A stretch of DNA of 64,000 nucleotides from Cellulomonas flavigena DSM 20109 (GTDB lineage Bacteria > Actinomycetota > Actinomycetes > Actinomycetales > Cellulomonadaceae): NCBI RefSeq assembly GCF_000092865.1, contig NC_014151.1, positions 3,968,001-4,032,000 on the forward strand, in the 5' to 3' direction. Made by a program: the position numbers and the translations under genes. Positions 34,942-42,961 of this stretch are shown one piece after another (within the stretch, counting starts at the first letter, position 1; every line of letters starts with the position of its first letter). Under the pieces are notes generated by a model. It was not told the DNA's origin. It searched no databases and saw only the letters and a program-made list of their open reading frames with translations.

Positions 34942-35256
34942 ATGTCCATCTGGGAGGTCGACGGGATCCCGTTGACCCTGCTCAAGCACGTCACGCTGAC
35001 GGCGATCGTCCTCGTCTGCTGGGCCAACGCCTGGCGAGGGCCGCAGGACCGACCGCGCCGCGTCGCCGCCGGCGCGATCCGGCACAGTGCCGCCGCGTTC
35101 GTCCTGGCGATCCTGCTCGCGCTGGTGCCGGGGGTCAGGTGGGGGCCCGAGACCGCCCAGTCGACGTCGCGGAGCTCCGCGGGCCGCACCGCGGCGGTCA
35201 AGTCCTCGGACCCCGCGGCCGATGAGGCTGGCATGACCCGAACCTGCACGCTGTGA
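34942..35256 (+). CDS. small membrane protein, coupled to the next gene
   Basis: The 104-residue ORF has two likely membrane helices (TLLKHVTLTAIVLVCWANAW and AAAFVLAILLALVPGV) and a polar tail. Its TGA at 35254-35256 overlaps the GTG of the 35253 gene (GTGA), which supports that it is real. No clear ribosome binding site precedes ATG 34942 and the family is not recognised. Confidence 0.45.
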   Translation: MSIWEVDGIPLTLLKHVTLTAIVLVCWANAWRGPQDRPRRVAAGAIRHSAAAFVLAILLALVPGVRWGPETAQSTSRSSAGRTAAVKSSDPAADEAGMTRTCTL

Positions 35257-36437
35257 ACCGGGACGACGTCGCCAACCTGACGATCACGGTCGCCGTCGTC
35301 ACCGCCACGCTCGTCCTCGGCAGCATCGTGCCCGGCGCGGGGCGGTCGCCGGACGCACCGCCGCCGGCCGACGCGGCGGTGACACCGGTCGCGACGGTCG
35401 CGGCACCGCCCTCCTCACCGGCACCCGCGGGCGCGCGCGGCACCACGGCACCACTGCGCCTGGCCGACCTGCCCGCCGGCGCGCTCGACCCCGCCGGCTT
35501 CCCGGCACGCCGGGTCGAGCAGGCCGTCCTGATCGCCGACGTCGGCGCGGACGGCCTCGTCGCGATCGACGCTGCGACAGGGCAGTGGGTCAGCACGGGC
35601 CTGGTCCCGCCGATCAGCGAGCCGCTGCTGCTCTCACCCGACGGTCGGTCGCTCGCCACGCTCGCCTACCAGGACGCCGGTATGCGCGTCGAGATCGTCG
35701 AGCTGCTCACCGGTGCCGCGCGCGAGGTCCCCGTGAACGTTCCGCCGCCGCCGGGTGATTCCGAGTGCCGCGTCGACGGGGTGGCGTGGTCCCCGGACGG
35801 GCACCTCGGGGTGGTCGCGATGTGCATGACGTTCCACATGTCGTCGGACGACGGGCCGCGTGAGGCCGACTACGAGGCGGTCGTCCTCGAGGTGGACGTC
35901 CTGACCGGTGCCACGCGTGTCGTCGAGCGCGTCCCGGAGGCGTCGCCCGTGGAGGCATACCCGAGCTACTCCCCGGACGGGGCCCTGTTCGCGTACGGCA
36001 TCGGGCGGCCGCTCCCCGCGCCGGGGTGGGTCGACGAGTCGTGGTTCGGCGTGCGTGTGATCGGCGTGCACGACGACCGGCCCGCGCGCGAGTGGGTGAA
36101 CACCCACATGGCGTACGGCGACCCGTGGCGGGACGCCGGGACGCTGCTGGTGTGGGACGAGCTCGCCGACCCGGGCGGCCCGGCCGCCTACCTCCTGCTC
36201 GACACGAGCACGGGGGCGCAGTCCCCGTACGGGATCGACCGGCTCACCAACACACTCGGCTTCGTGGGGGGCAGCTTCCTCGCGCAGCGGACCAGGTGGC
36301 TCCAGGAGCCGGACCCCTGCCCGGCGGCTCTGTGCGCCGTCGACCTCGACTCCGGCGTCGTGGCGCCGTGGCTCGACCTCCCGGAGCGCGGCGACGTCCA
36401 CTGGCTCGGAGTCGCCCGGGACCTCGTCGGTCCCTGA
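35253..36437 (+). CDS. membrane-anchored TolB/WD40-like propeller protein
   Basis: The 394-residue protein has an N-terminal hydrophobic segment (NLTITVAVVTATLVLGSIV) and then a Pro/Ala-rich linker to about residue 75. The remaining outside domain has propeller repeats with the TolB-like SPDGRSLATLAY, SPDGHLGVVAM and YSPDGALFAYGIG blades. It is probably an extracellular, membrane-tethered binding protein. The preceding small membrane protein overlaps it by four bases and may be its partner. Confidence 0.65.
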   Translation: MNRDDVANLTITVAVVTATLVLGSIVPGAGRSPDAPPPADAAVTPVATVAAPPSSPAPAGARGTTAPLRLADLPAGALDPAGFPARRVEQAVLIADVGADGLVAIDAATGQWVSTGLVPPISEPLLLSPDGRSLATLAYQDAGMRVEIVELLTGAAREVPVNVPPPPGDSECRVDGVAWSPDGHLGVVAMCMTFHMSSDDGPREADYEAVVLEVDVLTGATRVVERVPEASPVEAYPSYSPDGALFAYGIGRPLPAPGWVDESWFGVRVIGVHDDRPAREWVNTHMAYGDPWRDAGTLLVWDELADPGGPAAYLLLDTSTGAQSPYGIDRLTNTLGFVGGSFLAQRTRWLQEPDPCPAALCAVDLDSGVVAPWLDLPERGDVHWLGVARDLVGP

Positions 36438-36735
36438 GCAGCCCCGGGACGTCGGCGACCCCGCCGGGTACCCGTCGAGCCCTCACCCCGCGTCGTCGAT
36501 CGACATCCCCGATCACCCGCTGCAGCGCTCCGACGCACCGCTCGACCTCGAGCCCGACGTCCTCGAGCCGCTCCGTGCTTCGATGTGCTCTGCACCGACC
36601 ACCCCACCGTGCAGGGAGGCGAACGACATCGACACGTCACCGTCGTCGGTCGAGGAGAGCACGAACCGCCCGCTGGCGGGTCTGACGCTGCTCGGGTGGC
36701 TCGTGCGGCCCGACGCCCACCGGCACGGCTGACGC
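36438..36735. other. gene-free stretch of about 300 bp
   Basis: I find no coding sequence with good codon pattern and start signal here. A leftward frame (36513-36776) reads GRFVLSSTDDGDVSMSFASL over a short part and might be the decayed end of a gene, but it lacks a start signal and overlaps the SUKH gene. The SUKH promoter should lie in the last 100 bases. Confidence 0.3.
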
Positions 36736-37323
36736 GTGGCCCCCGTGACGGAGCCCCCCGCGGCGAACACCCCCACCCCGGACGACGCGACCCGGCGCCT
36801 GTTCGCCGGCGTGGACCTCGACGACTTCTGGGACGACTCCGCGTACGCGCTCGCGGAGTACGTCGGTGCGCGGCCGTCGGACGAGCTGGTCGCGTCCGTC
36901 GAGGCGGAGCTCGGTTACCGCCTGCCCGCGTCGTACGTCGCGCTCATGCGGTGGCACAACGGCGGCACGCCACGGCTGACCGCCTGCCCCACCCCGGCCG
37001 AGGCGTGCCTCGCGGACGACGAGGTCGAGCTGACTGGCATCATGGGGATCGGCCGCGACAGGCGCTGCTCGGTGGCGGGCGAGGCCGGCAGCCGCTTCTG
37101 GATCGAGGAGTGGGGCTACCCGCCGCTCGGCGTGTACGTCGCGGACTGCCCGTCGGCCGGACACGACATGATCGCGTTCGACTACCGCGGGTGCGGGCCC
37201 GACGGTGAGCCGCGGGTGGTGCACGTCGACCAGGAGCGGGACTACCGGGTCACCGTGCTGGCACCGGACTTCGTGACCTTCGTGCGGTCGCTGCGTCCGG
37301 CGGACGACTTCGGGATCGCCTGA
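36736..37323 (+). CDS. SMI1/KNR4 (SUKH-1) family protein
   Basis: The 195-residue protein has the SUKH core: VEAELGYRLPASYVALMRWHNGG (helix 1 with the L-P-x-S/D-Y-x-x-L/F motif) followed by GIMGIGRDRR, WIEEWGYPPLGVYVADC and the conserved HDMIAFDYRGCGPDGEPRVVHV. SUKH proteins are often immunity proteins against polymorphic toxins and also act in cell regulation. No toxin gene is next to it, so it is an orphan immunity gene or a house protein. Start GTG 36736; a second GTG at 36745 is possible. Confidence 0.85.
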   Translation: MAPVTEPPAANTPTPDDATRRLFAGVDLDDFWDDSAYALAEYVGARPSDELVASVEAELGYRLPASYVALMRWHNGGTPRLTACPTPAEACLADDEVELTGIMGIGRDRRCSVAGEAGSRFWIEEWGYPPLGVYVADCPSAGHDMIAFDYRGCGPDGEPRVVHVDQERDYRVTVLAPDFVTFVRSLRPADDFGIA

Positions 37324-37526
37324 CGCGTCAGTCGGACCGGCGGGCCGCGGCGTCGTCCACCACGTCGGCGTGGTGGTGAACGCGATCGCCGCCTGCGGGG
37401 CGTGCCGGTGTCAGCCCTCGACCGCGGCGACGGCGCACGTTGACCGCGAGGATCGTGTGCAGCGCGGCGAGGTCGATCTGGAGCACCGGGCCGTAACGCT
37501 GCGGTCGTGCAGGAGCAAGAGGTGAC

Positions 37527-38102
37527 ATGAGCACGACATCGCCGCGCGACCTCTCGGACGCGTGCGCCCGGATCGGGCACGACAGCGACGCCCTCGAGGT
37601 GATCTACCGCGCTCACGTGCGGGACGTCGAGCGGTTCGTCGCCCGGCGTACGCGGGACCCCTTCGTGGTGGCGGACCTGACGGCCGACGTCTTCGTGCGG
37701 GCCATCGAGTCCGCGGCGACCTACCGCCCTGACGCGGGCCGGCCCGTCGCCTGGCTCCTCGGCATCGCCCGGCACGTCGTCGCCGCCCACCACCGTGCCG
37801 TCGGGCAGGAGGGCGAGGCGGTGCGCCGCATCGAGGGACGCGCGCTCGTCGACGCCGACGCGTACGAGCGGCTGCAGGAGCAGATCGACGCCGCCGCCCG
37901 GGCCCGCGCCCTGCACGACGGTCTGGCCGCACTGCCGGACGCGCTGCGCGACGTCGTCGAGCTGGTCGTCGTCGACGACCTGCCCCTCACGCAGGTCGCC
38001 GAGGTGCTCGGCATCACCTCCGTCGCCGCACGCGTGCGGCTCCACCGTGCCCGGGTGCGCCTGCGCCAGAGCACACCCGCTTCCCCCGGAGGACTGACAT
38101 GA
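37527..38102 (+). CDS. ECF-type RNA polymerase sigma factor
   Basis: The 191-residue protein has region 2 (ALEVIYRAHVRDVERFVARR, then DPFVVADLTADVFVRAIE and AWLLGIARHVVAAHHR) and region 4 (LAALPDALRDVVELVVVDDLPLTQVAEVLGITSVAARVRLHRAR). AGGAGCAAGAGG precedes ATG 37527. It is followed, with an ATGA overlap, by a gene for a one-helix protein that is probably its anti-sigma factor or target. The regulon is unknown. Confidence 0.9.
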   Translation: MSTTSPRDLSDACARIGHDSDALEVIYRAHVRDVERFVARRTRDPFVVADLTADVFVRAIESAATYRPDAGRPVAWLLGIARHVVAAHHRAVGQEGEAVRRIEGRALVDADAYERLQEQIDAAARARALHDGLAALPDALRDVVELVVVDDLPLTQVAEVLGITSVAARVRLHRARVRLRQSTPASPGGLT

Positions 38103-38689
38103 CCCAGCTGGACGCCTTCGAACGCCGGCTCCTGGCCGGGCTGCGCACCGTCGTGGAGGAGGACGCGCGCCGGCCGTCCGCTCCCCCGGTGGCCCCGGCG
38201 CGGCACCGGGGGCCGGGGGCGGTCGCTGCCGCGGCGGCCGCCGCGGTGGGCGTCGCCGCCGTCCTCGTGCCGACGCTGCACACCGAGCCCGCGTGGGCGG
38301 TGAGCCGCGACGGCAGCGGCACGGTCGAGGTGCAGGTCAACCGCATCGAGGACGCCGACGGGCTGGAGCGCGAGCTGGCCGCCGTCGGCGTCACCGCAGA
38401 CGTGACGTACGTGCGGGACGGGCACCGGTGCGCGCCGGACCGCTACCCGCCCCTCGACACCCCGGGGCTCGCGGTGAGCATCGGCAGCGATCGCTCGTTC
38501 CGCGTCACCCTGCCGCCCGGCACCGTGCCCGCCGACGGCGTGCTGGTCGTCGCCGCGTCCTTCGTCGTGCGGCCCGACGAGCAGCACGACGACGGCAGCG
38601 GCCGAACCGGCGCCGTCCGCGTGTGGGTCGACGTCGGCGTCACGACGGGGACGGTCGGCCCGTGCGTCACCGTGCCGGCACGGGACTGA
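38099..38689 (+). CDS. one-helix membrane protein, probable anti-sigma partner
   Basis: The 196-residue protein has a short cytosolic N-terminus (MTQLDAFERRLLAGLRTVVEEDARR, the usual contact region), one membrane helix at about residues 40-58 and an outside domain with strands (VQVNRIEDADGLERELAAVGV, then FRVTLPPGTVPADGVLVVAASF). This layout and the overlap with the ECF gene suggest an anti-sigma factor, although the zinc anti-sigma H-x3-C-x2-C motif is missing. Confidence 0.65.
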   Translation: MTQLDAFERRLLAGLRTVVEEDARRPSAPPVAPARHRGPGAVAAAAAAAVGVAAVLVPTLHTEPAWAVSRDGSGTVEVQVNRIEDADGLERELAAVGVTADVTYVRDGHRCAPDRYPPLDTPGLAVSIGSDRSFRVTLPPGTVPADGVLVVAASFVVRPDEQHDDGSGRTGAVRVWVDVGVTTGTVGPCVTVPARD

Positions 38690-38882
38690 CCTCGCGACCC
38701 ACTGCGTGTCGTTCTTCCCCGGCTCGACCGGCACGACGCCCGGCATCGTCGCAAGCCCTGGCCGACCATCCGCGGGTCTCGTCGACCCACCCCACGCCAC
38801 CGCGAGCCGCGGCCGCACCGGCCGCCGACCCCTGGTCCCGTCACGCGCGGGACCCGGGTGGGGTCCCGCGCGACGGCAGGGG

Positions 38883-39713
38883 TCAGCTCGTGAACAGACC
38901 GTTCAGGGTGCCGAAGTCCAGCGAGCCCGCGAGGCTGTCGTAGCTCCCCGTCTCCAGGACCTGGCGCGCACCCTCGAGCGCCACGGTGTACGCCGACTGG
39001 GCGAGCGCGGTGCCGACGCTGATCCGGCGGACGCCGACCTTCTCCAGCTCGGCGACCGTGGGGGCGCCCGGCCACACCATCACGTTGACGGCGAGGGTCG
39101 TGGCCGCGGTCAGCGCCTCGAGGGCGTCGAGGTCGACGAGACCGGGGACGAAGAGGCCGTCCGCCCCTGCGTCCCGGTAGACGCCCGCGCGGCGCACGAC
39201 CTCGTCGAGGCGCCCCTCCTCGGCGCCGATCCCGAAGAGGAAGACGTCGGTGCGGACGTTGACCACGAGGTCCGGGAGCCCGGCCTCCTCCGCGGCCCGG
39301 CGCGCCGCCCGGATCCGCGCAGCCTGCTCATCCGCCCCGAACAGCGGGCCACCCGGTGCGACCGAGTCTTCGAGGTTGATGCCGACCGCCCCCGCCTCCA
39401 CGACCGCCCGCACGGTGGCCGTCACGTCGTCGGGCGACGGGCCGTACCCGCCCTCGATGTCGGCGGTCACGGGCACCTCGACGGCGGCGGCGATGCGCGC
39501 CACCTGGCCCACCATCTCCTCGCGGGTCAGGCCGTGACCGTCCGTGCGGCCGAGGGACCAGGCCACGCCACCGCTCGTCGTGGCGATCGCGCGCGCGCCT
39601 GCGGAGGCGATCAGCGCAGCACTGGCGGCGTCCCAGGCATTGGGCAGCACGAGAGCGCCGCTCTCGTGGAACGACCGCAACAGCTGTGCCTTCTTGACGA
39701 TTGAATCGTTCAT
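38883..39713 (-). CDS. isocitrate lyase/PEP mutase superfamily protein
   Basis: The 276-residue TIM-barrel protein has VLPNAWDAASAALIASAGARAIATTSGGVAWSLG, VPVTADIEGGYG (D-x-E metal loop) and VGINLEDSVAPGGPL. The true PEP mutase motif E-D-K-x5-N-S is absent (LEDSVAPGG instead), so a C-P bond forming role is not supported. Close relatives are annotated as oxaloacetate decarboxylase or methylisocitrate lyase-like. ATG 39711-39713 follows AGGAGAG. It is divergent from the N-N cluster, which it may or may not serve. Confidence 0.8.
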   Translation of the reverse strand: MNDSIVKKAQLLRSFHESGALVLPNAWDAASAALIASAGARAIATTSGGVAWSLGRTDGHGLTREEMVGQVARIAAAVEVPVTADIEGGYGPSPDDVTATVRAVVEAGAVGINLEDSVAPGGPLFGADEQAARIRAARRAAEEAGLPDLVVNVRTDVFLFGIGAEEGRLDEVVRRAGVYRDAGADGLFVPGLVDLDALEALTAATTLAVNVMVWPGAPTVAELEKVGVRRISVGTALAQSAYTVALEGARQVLETGSYDSLAGSLDFGTLNGLFTS

Positions 39714-39900
39714 TTCTCGTCTCTCCTCGTCATGCGCGGGTCGACAGGGTGTCGGCCGCCTGCATGAACAATCCCCGAATCACCGACGATATTTCCAGCC
39801 CTGCGGCCCGTAATTGATTGTCCGCTCCGAACAACTCTTGGCCCCGGCCGGTCGCCCTGCCTGAATGGTCCCCGCCACCCCAAGGACGAGGAGCCACGAG
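39714..39900. promoter_or_regulatory. divergent promoter region at the left edge of the N-N bond cluster
   Basis: The stretch is markedly less GC-rich than its neighbours (for example 39768-39840, with AATCACCGACGATATTTCC and CCCGTAATTGATTGTCCG). ACAATC (near 39770) and GATTGT (near 39815) form an inverted pair. The promoters for the leftward ICL-like gene and the rightward cluster must be here. AAGGACGAGGAG (39882-39893) is the ribosome binding site of the 39901 gene. Confidence 0.5.
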
Positions 39901-41142
39901 ATGACGGTCGCGCAGCCCGATGCAGAAGCCCCGCCGGCCCGGGCACCGTTCCCCCGGAGCGCGGGGGAGATCCTGGCGCGAGCCACGGCCGTCGCCCCGC
40001 TGCTGCGCGAGCGCTCGGGCGACATCGAGCAGGCGCGTCGCCTCCCTGCCGACGTGGTCGAGCTGCTGCGCGGGACGGGCGTCTTCGGGATGGGCTTCTC
40101 GAAGGAGTGGGGCGGGCCCGGGCTCAGCTCGGTCGAGCAGACCGAGGTGATCGAGGCCTTGTCCTACGGCGACGTCGCCGCCGGGTGGTGCGCCATGATC
40201 GGGTCCGACTCCGGCCTCTACGCGCAGTTCCTCGACGAGCCGGTGGCCCGGGCGATGTTCCCCCGTCCGGACATGGTCACGGCCGGGCTGCTCTTCCCGG
40301 CGGGGCGCGCCGAGGTCGTCGACGGCGGCTACCGGCTCTCGGGGCGGTGGCAGTTCGGCAGCGGGATAACTCACGCGGACTGGGTCGTGTCCGGCGCCTT
40401 CCTCTTCCGCGGCGGGCAGCCGGTTCCCGGTCCGGACGGCGATCCGCACGACTCGAAGCTGTTCATGGTGCCCCGCCGTGACGTGCAGGTCGTCGACACG
40501 TGGCACACCACCGGGCTGGCGGGCACGGGCAGCTGCGACTACGTCATCGAGGACGTCCTCGTCCCCGCCGAGCGGGCCCTGACCTTCGACGACGTGCGAT
40601 CAGGCTCGGGGGTGCTCGCGCACCCCGAGGTCCACATGCGCAACATGCCGGGCGTGGCGCTCGGGGTGGCACGAGCCGCCCTGGACCACGTCACGCAAGT
40701 CGTCGCGACCCGGCCCGGCGGGCCCTCCAGGCGACTCGCCGACGACTACCGCACCCAGGTCACCATCGCCGACTGCGAGGCGGACTTCGCCGCGACGCGC
40801 GAGTCGACGTACGGCGCGCTGCGCCGACAGCACGAGGTGCTGGCCGACCGCGGGGACCTGGCCGCCCTGACGCGGCGTGAGCGGGCGGCGCTGCCCCTCT
40901 CACGCCGGCACGCGTTCCGGACGGCCCGGTCGATCGTCACCCGCCTCTACGACCTCATGCAGACGAGCTCCATCTACCGGCCGTCCCCCTTGGACCGATG
41001 GCTGCGCGACACCACCACCATGTGCCAGCACATCGTGGCCCAGGACCGGATCGCGCAGTCCGCCGGAGCCCACCTGCTGGGCGGCACGCCGAGCTTCCCG
41101 CTGTCCCTCGGGATCACCGCGCAGGACCGGAGCCCTCGGTGA
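39901..41142 (+). CDS. acyl-CoA dehydrogenase-like flavin-dependent oxygenase
   Basis: The 413-residue protein has the ACAD fold: LLRGTGVFGMGFSKEWGGPGLSSVEQTEVIEALSYGDVAAGW, SGRWQFGSGITHADWVV (mid beta domain) and LAGTGSCDYVIEDVLVPAERAL. Within it, HTTGLAGTGSCD is the pattern of the group D two-component monooxygenases (HsaA/DszC-like), which use reduced flavin and O2 rather than acyl-CoA. Such enzymes also oxidise C-N and N-N compounds. A flavin reductase is encoded at 48621 in the same cluster. First gene of the rightward cluster. Confidence 0.75.
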   Translation: MTVAQPDAEAPPARAPFPRSAGEILARATAVAPLLRERSGDIEQARRLPADVVELLRGTGVFGMGFSKEWGGPGLSSVEQTEVIEALSYGDVAAGWCAMIGSDSGLYAQFLDEPVARAMFPRPDMVTAGLLFPAGRAEVVDGGYRLSGRWQFGSGITHADWVVSGAFLFRGGQPVPGPDGDPHDSKLFMVPRRDVQVVDTWHTTGLAGTGSCDYVIEDVLVPAERALTFDDVRSGSGVLAHPEVHMRNMPGVALGVARAALDHVTQVVATRPGGPSRRLADDYRTQVTIADCEADFAATRESTYGALRRQHEVLADRGDLAALTRRERAALPLSRRHAFRTARSIVTRLYDLMQTSSIYRPSPLDRWLRDTTTMCQHIVAQDRIAQSAGAHLLGGTPSFPLSLGITAQDRSPR

Positions 41143-41249
41143 CCGAGCGGCGCCCGCCAGCCGAGCCCCGGCACGACCCCCCGGCACGACCGACCGAAGC
41201 CGGCAATCACCGACGCACGACCGCAACCGACAACACAACGAGGTGGATC

Positions 41250-42587
41250 GTGACAGAACAGCACGTTGACGTCCTGATGATCGGGGCCGGCCCCGCCAAC
41301 CTGGCGCTGGCGATCGCGCTCGAGGAGTGCGGGGACGTCGATCTCGCCCGCAGCTCCCTGATCCTCGAGCAGTTCCCGGACGTGAAGTGGCAGCGCAACC
41401 TGCTCCTGCCGTGGGCGAGGAGCCAGGTGTCCTTCCTCAAGGACCTGGTGACGCTGCGCAACCCGCAGAGCCGCTTCTCGTTCCTCAACTACCTGCGCCA
41501 GCAGGGACAGCTCGACGAGTTCGTCAACCTGGCGACGTTCAACCCCTACCGCTGGCAGCTGTCGGCGTACCAGGAGTGGGTGGCCGAGCAGCTTGCGCAC
41601 GTCGGCATCCGGTTCAACTCGCGCGTCGAGCAGATCACTCCTCGGCACGGCGACGGGGGTGACGTCGTCGGGTGGGTCGCGCGCCTCTCCGACGGCACCT
41701 CGATCAGCTGCCGCGACCTGGTGGTCGGCATCGGACGAGCTCCCCGCGTCCCCGAGGCGTTCGCCGGGCTGCCCGCCGACCGCGTCGTCCACAGCACGCA
41801 GTACGGCACCCGGATGAAGCAGCTGAGCGCCGACCAGCGCCCCGAGCGTCCCGTTGTGATCGGAGGTGCCCAGAGCGCCGCCGAGATGTTCATGGCCCTG
41901 CACCAGGACGCCCCCACGTCACGGCCCACGCTGATCCACCGCTCGATCGGGCTGCAGAACTACCAGACCAGCAAGTTCGTGAACGAGCTGTTCTTCCCCT
42001 CGTTCGTCGACGAGTTCTTCCACATGCCCGCGGACGCCCGCCGGCACGTGCTGGACGAGATGCACCCGACCAACTACGCGGCGCTGGCGCCGCCGCTGCT
42101 CGACGAGATCTACTCGATGCTCTACCAGCAGCGCATGACCGGGCAGCAGCGTTCGACCGTGCGGTCGCTCACCGAGGTCGAGACGGCCCACATGGACGGT
42201 CCGGACGTCGTGCTGGACCTGCGCGACCGCAAAACCGGTGGCGTCGAGCAGCTCCGCTGCGACATGGTCTTCCTCGGCACGGGCTACGACCCGAGGATGC
42301 CACCGATCATCACCGACATCGCGCGCCGGCTCGACCGGCCTGACGTCGAGGTCAGCCGGCAGTACAGGATGGACCTCGGCCGGCCGACGCACGGTGCCGT
42401 CTACCTGCAGGGCGTCAACGAGCAGACCCACGGCATCGCGGACTCGCTGATCAGCGTGCTCGCGCACCGGTCGCAGGAGATCACGAGCGACCTGCTGGGA
42501 CGGCGGGTCGGGCTCGGACGCGACCCGTTCCCCGCGCCCGACTTCGCGCTCACGTCCGCCGCCCACGCCGTCGCGGCCGAGGTGTGA
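41250..42587 (+). CDS. L-lysine/L-ornithine N-monooxygenase
   Basis: This enzyme hydroxylates the side-chain amine of lysine or ornithine with NADPH and O2. The 445 residues contain MIGAGPANLALAIALEE (FAD loop), the NMO hallmark VKWQRNLLLPWARSQVSFLKDLVTLRNPQSRFSFLNYL, the NADPH site PVVIGGAQSAAEMFM and DMVFLGTGYDPR (the D-x3-L/F-A/G-T-G-Y motif). Lysine and ornithine enzymes cannot be told apart by eye. The next genes (cupin and MetRS-like) point to the lysine N6-hydroxylase that feeds hydrazine synthetases. GTG 41250 lies behind AGGTGG. Confidence 0.88.
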   Translation: MTEQHVDVLMIGAGPANLALAIALEECGDVDLARSSLILEQFPDVKWQRNLLLPWARSQVSFLKDLVTLRNPQSRFSFLNYLRQQGQLDEFVNLATFNPYRWQLSAYQEWVAEQLAHVGIRFNSRVEQITPRHGDGGDVVGWVARLSDGTSISCRDLVVGIGRAPRVPEAFAGLPADRVVHSTQYGTRMKQLSADQRPERPVVIGGAQSAAEMFMALHQDAPTSRPTLIHRSIGLQNYQTSKFVNELFFPSFVDEFFHMPADARRHVLDEMHPTNYAALAPPLLDEIYSMLYQQRMTGQQRSTVRSLTEVETAHMDGPDVVLDLRDRKTGGVEQLRCDMVFLGTGYDPRMPPIITDIARRLDRPDVEVSRQYRMDLGRPTHGAVYLQGVNEQTHGIADSLISVLAHRSQEITSDLLGRRVGLGRDPFPAPDFALTSAAHAVAAEV

Positions 42588-42961
42588 CGCCCATGTCCGA
42601 GCTCCGCGCCCTCGACCGGGCCAACCTCACGCCCGCGTACGGTCTCGACTCCCAGCGGCTCCTGCCGTGGCCCGCGCTCAACGCCCCGTTCGAGGGCGCC
42701 TGGTGCATCCTGCGGGCGGGACGCGAGTCGACGGCCCACGCCCACCACGAGTACGAGCTCTTCATCGCCCTGGCCGGGACGGCGGCGATCGTGGTCGACG
42801 GGGAACGTCGGCCGTTCACCGCGGGCGACATCGTGCAGCTCCCGCCGGGCAGCATGCACCACGTCGTCAACGACGGTGACCACGACTTCGAGTACTACGG
42901 CATCTGGTGGGACGCCGAGATGTCCGAGGGCTTCCTGGCCCGGCACGGTGAGACGCCGTGA
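42584..42961 (+). CDS. cupin protein; stand-alone cupin part of a hydrazine synthetase
   Basis: The 125-residue single cupin has both metal motifs in full: H-x-H-x3-4-E (HAHHEYEL, about residues 49-56) and GDIVQLPPGSMHHVVN (G-x5-P-x-G-x2-H-x3-N). In known hydrazine synthetases such a zinc cupin is fused in front of a MetRS-like domain and rearranges the O-acylated hydroxylamine into an N-N bond. Here it is a separate gene, overlapping the NMO gene (GTGA at 42584, or ATG at 42593) and the MetRS-like gene (GTGA). The split arrangement and its role are inference. Confidence 0.85.
   Translation: MTPMSELRALDRANLTPAYGLDSQRLLPWPALNAPFEGAWCILRAGRESTAHAHHEYELFIALAGTAAIVVDGERRPFTAGDIVQLPPGSMHHVVNDGDHDFEYYGIWWDAEMSEGFLARHGETP

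Noticed and set aside
38883..39713. PEP mutase starting a phosphonate pathway
   Set aside because: The E-D-K-x5-N-S motif of PEP mutase is missing (LEDSVAPGG), and no phosphonopyruvate decarboxylase or other phosphonate gene is near.
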